Part shown: piece by piece, positions 39,001 to 50,056 of the stretch | How the letters are laid out: each line of letters opens with the position of its first letter | How positions within the stretch are numbered: the stretch's first letter is position 1 | Translations under genes and position numbers: made by a program | Notes under the pieces: generated by a model | Database searches by the model: none | Seen by the model: the letters and a program-made list of their open reading frames with translations, nothing else | What the model was told of the DNA's origin: nothing | Assembly (NCBI GenBank): GCA_963682055.1 | Contig: OY821745.1 | Span: 28,207,342-28,271,341, forward strand | DNA length: 64,000 nucleotides | From: Primula veris | Taxonomy: Eukaryota; Streptophyta; Magnoliopsida; Ericales; Primulaceae | Direction of reading: 5' to 3'

Positions 39001-39657
39001 GTGTGTGTACAGGTGAGGTCAGAAGCAAGGAAAGTGCATGATCTTTTCTTCGACATCTTAAAGATTGCATTTCCAGACATAGATTTCCAAGAAGCTAGAA
39101 CAGCCCTATCTTTCTCTGCACAACTACCTACCTCAACTTCCACTCCATCTTCAAAACAAACAATAATCCCAGGCCAAAGCAAAAGACAGAAACTCGTTAA
39201 CGAACCGGAACCAAAAACAAGTTCTTCACTGAAACTTCCCTCTCGTACCTCTCTCTCCAACATTGACGAACCAAGGGGTTCCCGGACCCACATACTACAG
39301 AAAGATTCTAGGGTCGGTACCCCCACCAGATCTAGAGACCAACCACCTCAAGATGATCAACGGTCATTAACCCACCCAGGTGATTTAGTAATTTGCAAAA
39401 AGAAGAGAAAAGATCGTGAAAAGGCGATCGCTAGACCTGGGAGTGTTCTTGGGGTCCCAGTTTCACCCCCCAGTATTGGCCGAACCACCCGAAGCTCAGG
39501 TCCGGCCCAGGATACGAAAGATGCTAGGACAAGCCAGGGTTGGGCTAATACGCCACCTCAGCAACAGGGAAGTGGTGGATCCGGAAGTTTCGGTTGGGCA
39601 AATCCTGTGAAGAAATTGAGAACTGATTCTGGCAAAAGGAGACCAAGTCATCTATGA
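24011..39657 (+). CDS. BRM: BRAHMA, SWI/SNF chromatin-remodelling ATPase
   Basis: Sixteen exons, all in phase: 24011-24133, 26872-27571, 28318-28766, 29529-29951, 30112-31017, 31127-31239, 31385-31472, 31599-31685, 31854-31946, 32022-32105, 32190-32393, 32983-33225, 33839-35353, 36066-36530, 38127-38366, 39013-39657. Total about 2125 aa; Arabidopsis BRM is, as I recall, 2193. Order: Q-rich N-terminus (1-270), QLQ ([19 protein letters not shown], ~404-424), HSA (~730-800, [10 protein letters not shown]) for actin-related proteins, SNF2 ATPase with GLGKT (K960) and DEAQ (1057-1060), helicase C with [10 protein letters not shown]-hook RRGRPKGKK (~1549), C-terminal bromodomain (~1832-1940), and a basic tail ending RRPSHL. 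The start MQSGG matches Arabidopsis. It slides or evicts nucleosomes in the nucleus and commonly opposes Polycomb silencing. Intron 8 has a GC donor. No frameshift or missing motif is seen. Confidence 0.97.
24190..25650 (+). repeat. Degenerate tandem array in BRM intron 1
   Basis: About seven clear and two weaker copies of a 110-145 bp unit. It contains TTTTTTGTTAGTGCAGTGTA, GCAATTGTGAATTGGAC, GTGAAATGTGATTAGTTTG and CACTGTTTTTTTAAGTTAAT. Copies begin near 24208, 24346, 24489, 24601, 24725, 24852 and 24963, with decayed ones near 25170 and 25555. It accounts for about half of the 2.7-kb first intron. Confidence 0.8.
29038..29500. mobile_element. Inverted-repeat element in BRM intron 3
   Basis: Starts with a perfect 22-bp palindrome centred on GTGCCCCGGGGCAC (29038-29059). 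The segment GAGTCATTAAATGCTAGTT (about 29085) is repeated inverted as AACTACATTTAATGACTC (about 29471), followed by CTTAACCT. The inner sequence is AT-rich and non-coding. Ends and target duplication are not defined. Confidence 0.5.
31686..31853 (+). other. GC-AG intron in BRM (intron 8)
   Basis: The exon ends ...ACTGTACAG and the intron begins GCAAGG, with acceptor GAGTAG before GTGATGGCA. Using GC keeps the reading frame and the conserved join GLGKTVQ-VMALIAY. No GT nearby would preserve it. AG|GCAAGG fits the known GC-AG minority class, which usually has a strong match elsewhere in the donor. Confidence 0.85.
35735..36095 (+). repeat. Duplicated exon-14 acceptor region in BRM intron 13
   Basis: A block of about 130 bp ending at about 35865 is repeated ~223 bp downstream, where it contains the real acceptor. 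Decoy: TTTTGCCAG then CCTGCTGAACTATAAGCAG, with the AG at 35841-35842. Real: TATTGCCAG then TCTGATGAACTAGAAGAAG, with the AG at 36064-36065. Upstream shared phrases include GTTTCATG-TGGAGTTATTT. In the decoy, the exon-14 frame would hit TAA at 35855, after four codons. Confidence 0.8.
36640..36870 (+). repeat. Diverged tandem duplication in BRM intron 14
   Basis: Two ~105-bp copies share GCTTAGAG, CTCGTTATTA, GTGGT-AACGAAA and AAATGTTGC-like motifs (about 36657-36740 and 36777-36870). They lie next to CA/TA microsatellites at about 36550-36630. Confidence 0.55.
37231..37913. mobile_element. Long-TIR element in BRM intron 14, 683 bp
   Basis: The ends GGGGGAGGATATATACACAT and (inverted) GGGGGAGGATATATACACAC continue as inverted arms of about 160 bp, sharing GTGTAGATTTATGTGT, AACCCTTCATCCACACT, TTTTCAATGGCTAAGATTAA and CACTCTCTCCATCATTT. 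It is embedded in (CA)n/(TA)n microsatellites at both sides, so a target duplication cannot be read. It is non-coding, in a spliced-out intron. Confidence 0.8.
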
Positions 39658-41308
39658 CCGAAATTATTGTGGAGGGTGGGGGGGATTTAAATAAGGGAAC
39701 TTGTTAATTGTGCCTTAAGGTGCTGAATGTCGAATCGGCCCTTTATAGGCTTTGTAGTTTATTGAGATCATAAATGTTACATAATGGTATAGGTTGAAAA
39801 ACTTGAAAGAAAGACTTAATGTAGCTTTAATTGTATTAAATTGCTGCTTATAATTGGGGCAAGTTGCAAACTCTGAATCCAAGCTTTTGAGGCGTAAGTC
39901 CTGTCATGAAGCTCTTTTTGCATAACATTACTAAACAATGAAGTAGGGTAGTCAAATGAAGAAATCAACGTTGGAACCATTGAATTATGCGAGTCGGGAC
40001 GTTATGAAATTTTGAAATTTCCTTCCAATTTATTACTACAATTTTAAAGCTCCCAAGCCAATCGATATGTGGCATGCTCTCAAGTGTCGCATAATTGTTT
40101 GTATATCTTTTTGGTATTTGCATCTGTCTATTTAGCACTGGTGAAATCTAATCTTGTGTGATTTATCGACAAGTTATGGCTGTGGCTGTGGTCCCAAACA
40201 AAAAGATACTGCCAAATTTTCTCTGTTTTTGTGCCTTCCATTTTGGTTTAGTGCTTTTACTAATTAGTACTATAATTATTTTCACTACCCTCGTACTTGA
40301 ATAATCTCATTGTCTTATAGTACTATTATCTAGCGTTGAATGTTGGATCGAATGATGATGTGTCAGTCACCTTGCTGCTGCTACATCACCCATTTCCGTT
40401 AAGAGGGGTATTTTAGTCAGATCGGTCTTAGACTTGGGCCTAGAACGCGTAAAGTTAGGACTTTCCCTATGAATTCTCTAGTGACTTCAAATTACAAGAA
40501 GTATTAATTTAATTTTCCTAAGGTGGTAACTGAATGCTTCATAGGCGCGTAAATCCAAATTGTGTGTATTCTTTTTTGCCCATGATAATTTACAAGTCGC
40601 TTTAAAACATAAATTTGGGATACTGCATTAGTGTTGGTGTAAGACTGAAGTACTTTTTTCATGTATTCAGTATGGAACTAATTTAGGATACACCAAATTC
40701 GAATTATGGATAATTTGATGGAACTAATTAGAATATAATTGACTGAGATTTTCGGAAAAAAATCTGATTAGATGCACATAATATTCATCAAATTATATAG
40801 TTAAAGAAGATTGAAGATTAAGAATAATTGCTGGTAGAGATCATAAACTTCTACACAGTTTAGTTAATAAAAAAAAGACCAGTGCATACGGACTAAATAT
40901 TATCTTGTTGCAATTCTAATATTTTTATGCTAATGTACGAAGTATTAAAAGAACACTTGGCGAAATAATTATTATCAGAAATTAGTTATACTACTACAAG
41001 ATAAACGCCAACGCAGGAAAACTGAAAAATAAATGTGATACCGCTAACACGGTAACAAAAATGCATAAAAGCACGTCTTAAAATGTTATTAGTCATTAAA
41101 ACGAACAGCAGTACGAAACATTAACATTAAAACCAAGCAAAGTACACTTATTTACAAAGCAAACTAATGAAAGCGGCAGAGATTTTATATCCATCTCTAC
41201 CAAACAAATAGTTCTTTTTCTTTTTTCATTTTACAATCGAATTATTGGTACAGAGAATTTGAAACATCATGTACACATACAAACACATGAAAGGCGAAAA
41301 CTTGTAAA
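39658..41308. other. Convergent spacer between BRM and the E2 gene
   Basis: Holds the 3' UTRs of the + strand BRM gene and the - strand E2 gene. No open frame, repeat or RNA gene is supportable. Confidence 0.6.
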
Positions 41309-44300
41309 CTATGGGTCCGCTGGCCCCATTACTGCATCGTCAGCAGAGTCGTACTCGTCTTCACTCATCTCTTCATCACTGGATTTCTCTTCGGGAATTA
41401 CGCCTGCGTCTTCTGGCTTGGCATATTTCTCACAATATTCTGCAAAACGTCAAGATAAGAACACATGAAAGAACAAATAAAGTTAAGATTCAAAACTTCA
41501 AAACTACACTGTTCCCCAGGTCAGCAGTCCTGTGTGCGCTGAAAATAATATAGCAGTATGGAGTTTCAAGGTTGATAAGAACTCGAATTGCATTAAGATG
41601 AATATTTGAGATCGAGAGACTTCAAAGAATGATAATACAACAAAACTATGTTGAAACTTCATACATAACACACTCCCCAAATCAGAATTATTACGTACAA
41701 CGGGTTGGAAATAGATATATAAAAAAAATGTCACTTAAATAATTTTGTATTTCATTATCAGCCCTTGGCATAAAGGATGGCAACATGGTGAGTATTATCT
41801 GTAGTTTCAAAGTTAACTATTTAAATCAAGAGACTTCGTTATATTTGCGAAAGAACAAAGGTAACATCGGTTACTACAAGTACAAACTACGCAAAAAGTA
41901 GATATCAACCAGAGGCAGCAACGACATCCAAAAATATCAATTCATGTATTGATTACTTATTAGTCATTAGCATTATATGGAGAGACGTTTACACGGTAAA
42001 GGTAAAATATAAAAACTCTTGCTAAAAAACAGAAAACATTTGAAGCTCAAAATATTGGCAACATGATAACTACTTGTTTTAAAGAGGATAAAGATCATTT
42101 TCGATAAGTTTCGAAAATATCCGTATAAAAAAATTAAATCACTCTCCAAAGTGGTCTTTTTTCTCAGCTTCTTGGGCCTTGTTTCATAGCATCATTTGAG
42201 CTCTTTTTTTTATTCTTCCTTTTGCTGTTTTACTAAATAAATGGACTGTAATGAGTAGCTGAAATCTAGGTTTTTCGAGTTTCTGACCTGAAAAGGCTAA
42301 AACTTTAAGTTGGACGAACCCAACTAATTTCACAACCTCAAAATCCAATTTACAAAACGCTACAGTATCTTACCAGCCTGTTTTAAGAAAAACAAGATTA
42401 ATTTTGAAAAATTTCTCCACTAAAAAACAAAAATTGAAAATTCTACCACAGTCCTAAGTTGGATACTTATTTGAGCTATTAAGGATAGCAAGGCCTATTC
42501 ATAGTAAATCAAGTAGAATGACCAAGGCAAACATGAAAATGTCAATTTTCAGCAGAAGCTCAAAACAATTTTATTTCGGTTTAAACAGATATTTACAGTC
42601 TATACTCTAAAAGTGTTAAACAGTAGATCAGTTCAAGTAATGCTATTAATATCTAAAAAAAGTAAAAATGTCATATACACAATTCTGATCAAAATAGTTC
42701 CTATCGAAACAAGAAGAGCTCACTTGAAACAATCGAAATTAACCACTGAGGCAATACTTTTCACAGCTGATAACTTGGTTTTGGTCAAGAAAAAGATCAT
42801 GGAAGAAGATTAGTCGATGTTAATAGGACGGAAAACCTTTTTAACTCAACAAATTTTGAAATACTAGTAGGTAAACAACTATGAAGTGTGTTGTGTCAAG
42901 TCGACCAAATAATTTAGTAAATTTACCAACTTCTGACACCAAAACATTCAGGATTAAATTAATCTGTACTTCAAAAGAACACCAACCAACCAAAAACTTA
43001 AAAGAATCGATTAACAAGATTTGCAAACCATCACATCGGCATAGCAAAATGCACAGCCAAAAGCACATATTTTATGAAAATTGGTCAACCACACAGGCAT
43101 AGCCAAGCCAAAATGACAAAATGCTGTTTACATAGATTTGTCCACAGATTCATGATGTGGCAACGGGTTGCACACATATATAATAGATTGATTGGTTCAT
43201 ATTACGTGGACCGCACTGTCACCTTACCAATCTGTGTATAGATCAGAGTATAGATCAGAGTACATAGCATTATTAGTTGTTTGTCAGAAGTTTAATACCT
43301 TTAACTCTTTGCTCATAAGAAGTTCGATCACGCATCATGAGGGCCGCAGCCTCCCCATTCAGAGGGTCTGACGGATTAGGGTACAGCAAAAGTTGAGGAA
43401 GAAACACTTCAAATACATTTACCAAATCTGATAAAACATACGTATGAGATACACATTTAGCTACATAATTCGGTGAAAAACACAACTCAAACAGTGTTCA
43501 AAGTGCTTAAATTCAACTTCCTTACCAAACATAGGACTCCATGTCTGATTGATAACATCTAAACACACCGACCCTGACCTATCATTTCAACAGCCCATCA
43601 AAAGCGTCAGGTTAAAAAAATTTGGACTTCCTCAGGTATGAAAAATAGAATGCAAAATTAGGATGGGGGTTCTCCCCATGATACCGAAGTTACACACTCA
43701 CTTAGCATCATCTATAGGCAATATATGTGCATAAAGTGAAAGAAATATCACCACTTGTAAAACATACATTTTTTTCCTAATTTTCACTGAAAAGGTTAAG
43801 CAATACTCTAATTCCCCGTTTAGGATAGGTATCGGATAAAAGAAAATTGGTCAGTATTAGACATACCGTGGTCCGCACAGTACCTACCCAAAAATAACAC
43901 ACAGTAACCACCCCCCCTTTCCCCCTAACTGACTTTTAAATAGTACCTCTAATTGTGTATTTTACAGGCCTTGTTTGTAAATCTTAAACAAAGTCTTTTG
44001 CTTATTTGTTAGAAAAGGTAGTCTGCATGAGATTCAACTAAACAAACCTATAGTCCAAGTATATATATACCAGGATAAGTTTGAAGTCAAACACGGTAGT
44101 ATAGCGCCACAAAATTATATCGAAATAGCGACGAAGTACTCACGTTTCATCAACATTTGGGTGATAAATCCTATTAATAAAACCAATTGATGGAGATTTA
44201 TAAGGATAAGCATCTGGAAGCTCAACCCGTATCCTCCACACACCTCCTTGATAAGGACCTGAAATGAATAATTGAGCATACATAGTAAAAGGAAAAAGTG

Positions 44301-47265
44301 GAAAGTATTAAGGCATTCTCTTAAGAAACATAAGCACCTATTTTCATACAAGTACTGTTTGTGGAAACAATCAAGGAATAACAAGTGAACAGTAATTCAA
44401 CCAATCGTATGTAGAAAGTACAATTGTAACTCAAAACTATGTATAGCAACTCTTAGTAAGGCTAAATCTAGAGGTGGATACTAAACTAAAGATAGAATTA
44501 GTTATTACAAAGATTAGTGCAGTGGAAAAGGCCAGATTGACATGATTTTCCCCAACCGAATTCCCAATTAAGATCTGTTTACTATATAATACACACGAAA
44601 ATGTCAAATTCTCTACCAAATCACGCTATTAGGTGAAAGTCATAAATCAAAAACATTGTATGAAAGCCGATAGAGGTCGTTATGAAAATTGTATCATATA
44701 AGAAGAAAAATTTAAAACTCCCCATCAAATTATGAAAGATTCTGTTAAACTAACAAAAGGGTAGTTTCTTATTCTGATACACAGATGATCAACATGATAA
44801 AAACTAGGATAAATTAACAAAATATACTACTTTTGAAATTAAATTACTAAAAACATACCCTTACAACTTTAACTATCAAAAACATACCAAACAAATTTAA
44901 ATTTAATGTTGTTTCTTCTTTTCCTTATCTCTCTCTCATCTTTCTCTCTCTCCTCCGTTCTTCTTTCTCACCAATTCTTCTATGTATCTCTTCATTCTTC
45001 TCTCTCACCAATTTTTCTCTTTATCTCTCTCCGATCTTACTCTCTCTCATCCATTCTTTTATGTATCTTTCTTTAATATCTCACTCTATCTCTCTCCCTT
45101 CTTCCATCACGAAAACTCGCCACTAACTACCGAACACCATCTAGATTATATAGATATCCATATACATATAAATACAGATATATACATACGTAATACATAA
45201 ATATTACACTATTTGATACCCCGTAATATATGAAAAATATATGGAATTGGTGAGATTGTTTTCTATTTATTGAGTTTTGAGACTATTGTAAACATTGTGG
45301 GTTTCAAGTTGAAAGAGAAGAATTCATATGTATAATATTGAGATAAATTCATATGTAGGGTATGAAATTTTGAAATTAGGAAATGAAGTTTTGAAATTAG
45401 GGTATGAAGTTTTGAAATTAGGATATGAAGTTTTAAAATTAGAGTATGAAAATTTGAAATTAGGGTATGAAATTTTTGAAATTAGGGTATGAACTTTTGA
45501 AATTAGGGTATGAAGTTTTAAAATTAGGGTATGAAGTTTTATAATTAGGGTATGACGTTTTATAATTAGCATATGCATATTTTGTGAGTTTTTAATCATT
45601 TTTAGAGAGAGATGGGTGATTAGTACGTGTTAGAAAGATGTGCGATTATCGTGTGTTAGAGAGAGAGAGGTGCGATTAGAGAGAGAGAGAGAGTTGCGGT
45701 TAGTGAGAGATATGTTAGATTATGGTTTGAGTAGAATTAGAAAAATAATAAGTATATGTAGGTATGTTTTTGGTAATTTAACTTTTGAGTGTATGTTTTT
45801 GGTAATATAATAAGGGTAGTGTATGTTTTTGTTAATTGCCCCTAAAAACAATAGTTACAATACTTGGTAACAAGATTATATCCAATAAGCAATTACCCAG
45901 AATTTCACTGATTATATTCGAAGTATACATAAAAAAAAAAGAACCAACGGTTTTGCAAAACTAATAGAAAAAGGGTAATGAAAATTTACTATCTTTTGGT
46001 CCATGGAAAAACACATAGAACTCTTGCATCCCATCATTGATCATCTCCACTTTGTAATCACTCATCATCCTAAACAAAACAAAACAAAACAAAACAAACC
46101 ACAAAACCTTACTTCAAAAAATAATAATAATAAATTATTGGGTAAATTTTTAGAGAATCAACAAGTTTCATCCTGAAACAGAACACATTAAATATACAAA
46201 AAGATAAACAATCTTGACAAAAGCAAGTACTTTGCAGCTAAAAAAATAAATTATTAGAGAATTAACAGTTCATCCTAAAACAGAACAACCCATACAAAAC
46301 AATTACAAAAAGATAAACGATCTTATAAAAAATAAGTGTTTTTATAACTAAAAAACAATTGAGTTAATAAATTATTGGTTAATTTTATATAGAATCAACA
46401 GTTTCATCCTAAAACAAAACAATACATGAAATGATTACAAAAAGATAAACAATATTGACAAAAATAAGTGATTTATAGCTAAAAAAAGTCATTTAATAAA
46501 CTATTGGGTATTTTTATAGAGAATCAACAGTTTCATCCCAAAACAAGTATCATCCTAAAACAGAACAACTTGTGTAAAATAATTATTAAAAAAAAAACTT
46601 GTAAAAATAAGTGCTCTTATAGACAAAAAACAATTGACTTAATAGATTATTGGGTATTTTTTAGAGAATCAACTGTTTGATCCTAGAACTGAACAACTCA
46701 TATAAAATAATTACAAAACTATAAACAATCTTGACAAAAATAAGTGCTTTAAAGCTAAAAAAATCATTTAATAAACTATTGGGTAATTTTATGGAGAATC
46801 AACAGTTTCATCCTAAAACAGAACAACCCATCTAAAATAATTACAAAAAAACAAACAATCTTGTAAAAATAAGTGCTTTTATAGCTAAAAAACAATTGAC
46901 TTAATTAATAATTGGGTATTTTTTTAGAGAATCAACAGTTTCACCCTAAAACAAAGAAACCCACAAAATAAAAACACAAATAAAACAACTATCTTGTAAA
47001 AAGACAAGTGCCCTATAGCTAAAAAAAAAGGATAAAATGAAATCAAAAGATTATTGGGTAGTTTGTTTTTAACAGAATCTTCAAATAATCAACAGTTTCA
47101 TCTCCACTTTAGAATCACTAATCATCCAAAAACAAAAGAACCACATAAATTAATAGCAAAGATAAGTGCTTTATAGAAACAACAAAAAAATTAGAAAAAA
47201 AGGGTTAAAAATAAAACAAACAGTTTCATTAAGTCCATCTCTCTGCGTTTGCTTGGAGAAGACAT
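41309..47265 (-). CDS. UBC: Ubiquitin-conjugating enzyme E2 (UBC4/5/6 family)
   Basis: Six exons on the minus strand, 5' to 3': 47265-47222, 46069-45990, 44258-44144, 43578-43526, 43427-43299, 41439-41309; 183 aa. All phases join and introns are GT-AG. The protein starts [15 protein letters not shown]. The UBC fold holds the HPN motif at 74-76 and the catalytic cysteine C85 in [14 protein letters not shown], which carries ubiquitin as a thioester from E1 to E3/substrate. The tail is acidic ([15 protein letters not shown], ending GPADP). Arabidopsis UBC4/5/6 and animal UBE2H share this acidic-tail layout. Length agrees with the family (about 183-187). Intron 1 is filled by tandem repeats; intron 2 carries a ~1-kb mobile element that must be spliced out. 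Family assignment is firm; the exact paralogue rests on gene order. Confidence 0.96.
44812..45842 (+). mobile_element. Repeated 1-kb element, copy B, in E2 intron 2
   Basis: Same architecture and direction as 9511-10463: AATTAACAAAATATACTAC left end, CT-rich block, CCGAACACCATCTAGATTAT, CCGTAATATATGAAAAATA, then an array at about 45355-45580 of GGGTATGAAGTTTTGAAATT units, a GA-rich block, and GTTTTTGTTAATTGCCCC. It opposes the transcription of the host gene. The similarity over long non-repetitive stretches is high, suggesting fairly recent movement. Confidence 0.75.
46100..47165 (-). repeat. Tandem array filling E2 intron 1
   Basis: About eight diverged copies of a 115-140 bp unit. On the + strand each reads roughly TTATTGGGTAATTTTTAGAG, AATCAACAGTTTCATCCTAA, AACAGAACAACCCAT, AATTACAAAAAGATAAACAA, CTTG-AAAAATAAGTGCTTT and ATAGCTAAAAAACAATTGA. 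Copies start near 46132, 46249, 46370, 46500, 46638, 46775, 46908 and 47048. The array occupies nearly the whole 1.15-kb intron, leaving only splice-site flanks. Confidence 0.85.
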
Positions 47266-47284
47266 GGTGTTTCAGATGCTGCTG

Positions 47285-47375
47285 GGAGATTAAAATAAAT
47301 ATAAATAAATATAAATATAAATATAAATATATATGTATATATATATTATATATATAGAGAGAGAGAGAGAGGGAG
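47285..47375. repeat. Microsatellites just upstream of the E2 start codon
   Basis: (ATAAAT)n, (TA)n and (GA)n runs lie directly upstream of the minus-strand start at 47265. On the coding strand this puts a CT-rich run, then TA repeats, in the promoter or leader. Confidence 0.75.
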
Positions 47376-48616
47376 TAAAAATGGTTCAGACACTTTTTGA
47401 GTGGAATAACTTGAAGATAAACAGAAGAGATACTAAATACACAAGGATTGTTTTTTTTCTATTTTTTTAGCTTTTAATTTATATGTTGTAATCTTAATAC
47501 AAAAAACTTGTATTAATATTGTTTAAATAATTTTTTGAAAAAATTAATCATATAATTCAAACGTTAAACATGGTCCAATTTGATAAACAACTAATTTACA
47601 TATTAATATTTGTCAAATGGTAAATTAGTATAATTATAAGCATATTAATTATACTGACTAATTTTTCTTAATGTTAATGAAAATGCAAATAAGAGGACAG
47701 CTAAATAGTTAAATGACACTTGATTTTATAACGGACGGTTAAATGCGAACGAACGAGTATAACTCAAGTTTGTTTAGTTCGTGTCAAACATTTGAACCAA
47801 CCAGCTTGATCACAAATGATATCATGTTTACTATTTTTGCATATTATCAATGTGTATATTTATCTAATCTATGATATATAACTCCGCAGTTTAGTTTAAT
47901 ATTTTTGAGTTAGATATGATTTGATATCTTGAATCATTCCACAGGTATATCTTTCATTGAGTAATTTTTCGGGTTAAGAGCATTAGCATCGGTCTCTCCC
48001 AATCCTCGGCATATTTAAGGAGAAAAACCTTATTTTTTCATTTTGATAAGTATATAAACTCAGTGAAGTTGTACCAGTCTCATTTATTTTTCATTTATTG
48101 TCAATTTAAAAATAGAGGTAATATGATGTACAACCGGTCCCTCCAAAAAAAAGCATATAATTTTTTTTATATAGAGATGGAATGACGGTGTGAATTTAAG
48201 GAGATTTCATCTTCTCTTTATAATTAGAAAGTGTATAATAAAACTGATGTGTGAATTTTTTTTAAATGAACTCCTTATATAAATAGAAAAGTGTAATTTG
48301 ATGCATTTGATGCGATGCTTGTTGTTGATATCGTATCCCTATCCTATAAAAATATGCATGGTTTAGCTTAAACAAATGTGTTTTTCATGGCCGGGATGAT
48401 TGAAAAGAGCTTTCAAAATTGACCAACCAAATACAACGTATTGAGCACAAAAGTTATAATGGCATAAATTTTTAATTTTTTTTTTTTTATAATTAATAAC
48501 TCTCGCTTTGAAGGTAACATGTTTCGCAGGCGACAGAAATTGAACTCTGGTGATGAGCGTGTTGCACTAGAGTATCAACCAGTTGTACCAACCATCTTGC
48601 TCCATACAATTGGATA
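47376..48616. other. Upstream spacer of the E2 gene
   Basis: AT-rich. A possible TIR element runs from GAGCATTAGCATCGG (about 47979) to GATGCGATGCTT (about 48320), but the termini match poorly. Nothing else is supportable. Confidence 0.4.
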
Positions 48617-49002
48617 GGGAAAGAGTGATGCTAACAACTAAAATATGGTGTCAGGTGACACTCCGAGCTTTTAATCTCATGTAAATGTAGTTTTTTTCTA
48701 GTTTTTTTTGTCAAACCATTCTATAAATCTGCAAGTTATATGCTAGTATTTTTTGTTTTGAAAAATATATTGTTTTTATAATTTTTTTGACATTTTGGGT
48801 TTTAAAAATATCGCAAAACACAATTAAATTCAAAAAAAAATATAAGAATGTAAAATTTTTCAAAACTAAAAATAATAACGTACAACTTGCGGATTTGTAG
48901 TATAATTTGATAAAAAAAAATTAGAAAAAAACCATGTTTTGAATGAGATTAAAAGATCAAAATATCACATGACACCATATTTTGGGTATTAGCCCCTCTT
49001 CC
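48617..49002. mobile_element. TIR MITE, 386 bp, 8-bp TSD
   Basis: The ends GGGAAAGAGTGATGCTAAC and (inverted) GGAAGAGGGGCTAATACCC continue inward to AAAATATGGTGTCA-GTGA and CTTTTAATCTCAT on both arms. The exact repeat ATTGGATA flanks it at 48609-48616 and 49003-49010. Eight bp fits hAT; the G-rich tips resemble MULE ends. It is non-coding. Confidence 0.85.
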
Positions 49003-49916
49003 ATTGGATAATGGTTTCATGTCTTTTTATAACTTTTTTTAATTATTTTTTTGACACCAATATTTGAATTATTGTGATAAATATGATATATTGTAAGCTT
49101 ACCCCAAGTAACTAACTTAATCAATTGTAAGAATGTTTGGTAACAATACACTACTATCAATTTTTGTGCTCGATTATCTCACAACAAGTAAATCGGAAAA
49201 TGTAAGGGATTCTATACACGATTGCGGCAGAGTTTCAAGAGGAAACGGAAGATGTCAACACACACATCTCATGATTGTAAAAATCATTTTTTTTCACATG
49301 TATATTATTTATTATTATTTGTTAAACTTAAATATATGGATTTGACACTCATTATAATCTTATTTTCCCTGGACATTCTATTTTATGCAATTTCGACACA
49401 ACTCATTCACAATTTTTGGCTTCCCCTGATTTGGATATTTCAAAATTTTAAATATGTAAAATCGTTTCACTCAAATCAACAAGAATAACTCAGTAGTTTT
49501 TGTTTGGCCCCCGATTTCACTTGGTGTTATTATTATTAAGGGCCAATTAAAGGAGTTCATGATTTTCATAAGTGGTGGTGTCACAATAATGTCTACGTTA
49601 GCCAAGTCCCTTTCAACATCACATCATGTGATTATTTCTTACCAATTTATAAAATATCATGAGTAAGATCCAAACACAAAACCTAAATGCTACTATATCA
49701 AATTCAATGTTAGTGTGGAGAAACTCCTATTGAGCAAATCATAATACAGTACAAAATAATTAAAACAATACGTTTTATCCACGAAAAAGAAATAACAAAA
49801 CAACTCTTGCCTTCTCCAAACGAGTAATAAAATAACAAACTAGCTCTCAGGTAATGTAGTCATTCAATCGGCTGGACTAACACCGTACACGAGTTTTGCG
49901 ACAGACCTAATCCTCG

Positions 49917-50056
49917 TCAATTTTCCTCGGAAAGAAAAAGAAAGAAGAGGGAGAGTTTGTATTGAAAAATGACAGTATGTTCACTTTCAATTTTCCTCGG
50001 AAAGAAAAAGAAAGAAGAGGGAGAGTTTGTATTGAAAAATGACAGTATGTTCACTT
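49917..50056 (+). repeat. Perfect 70-bp tandem duplication
   Basis: Two identical adjacent copies, 49917-49986 and 49987-50056, each starting TCAATTTTCCTCGG and ending CAGTATGTTCACTT. Identity implies a recent event or an assembly artefact. Confidence 0.95.

Noticed and set aside
47979..48330. Possible TIR element with GAGCATTAGCATCGG tip
   Set aside because: The opposite tip matches only partly and no target duplication is seen; kept only as a remark in the spacer entry.
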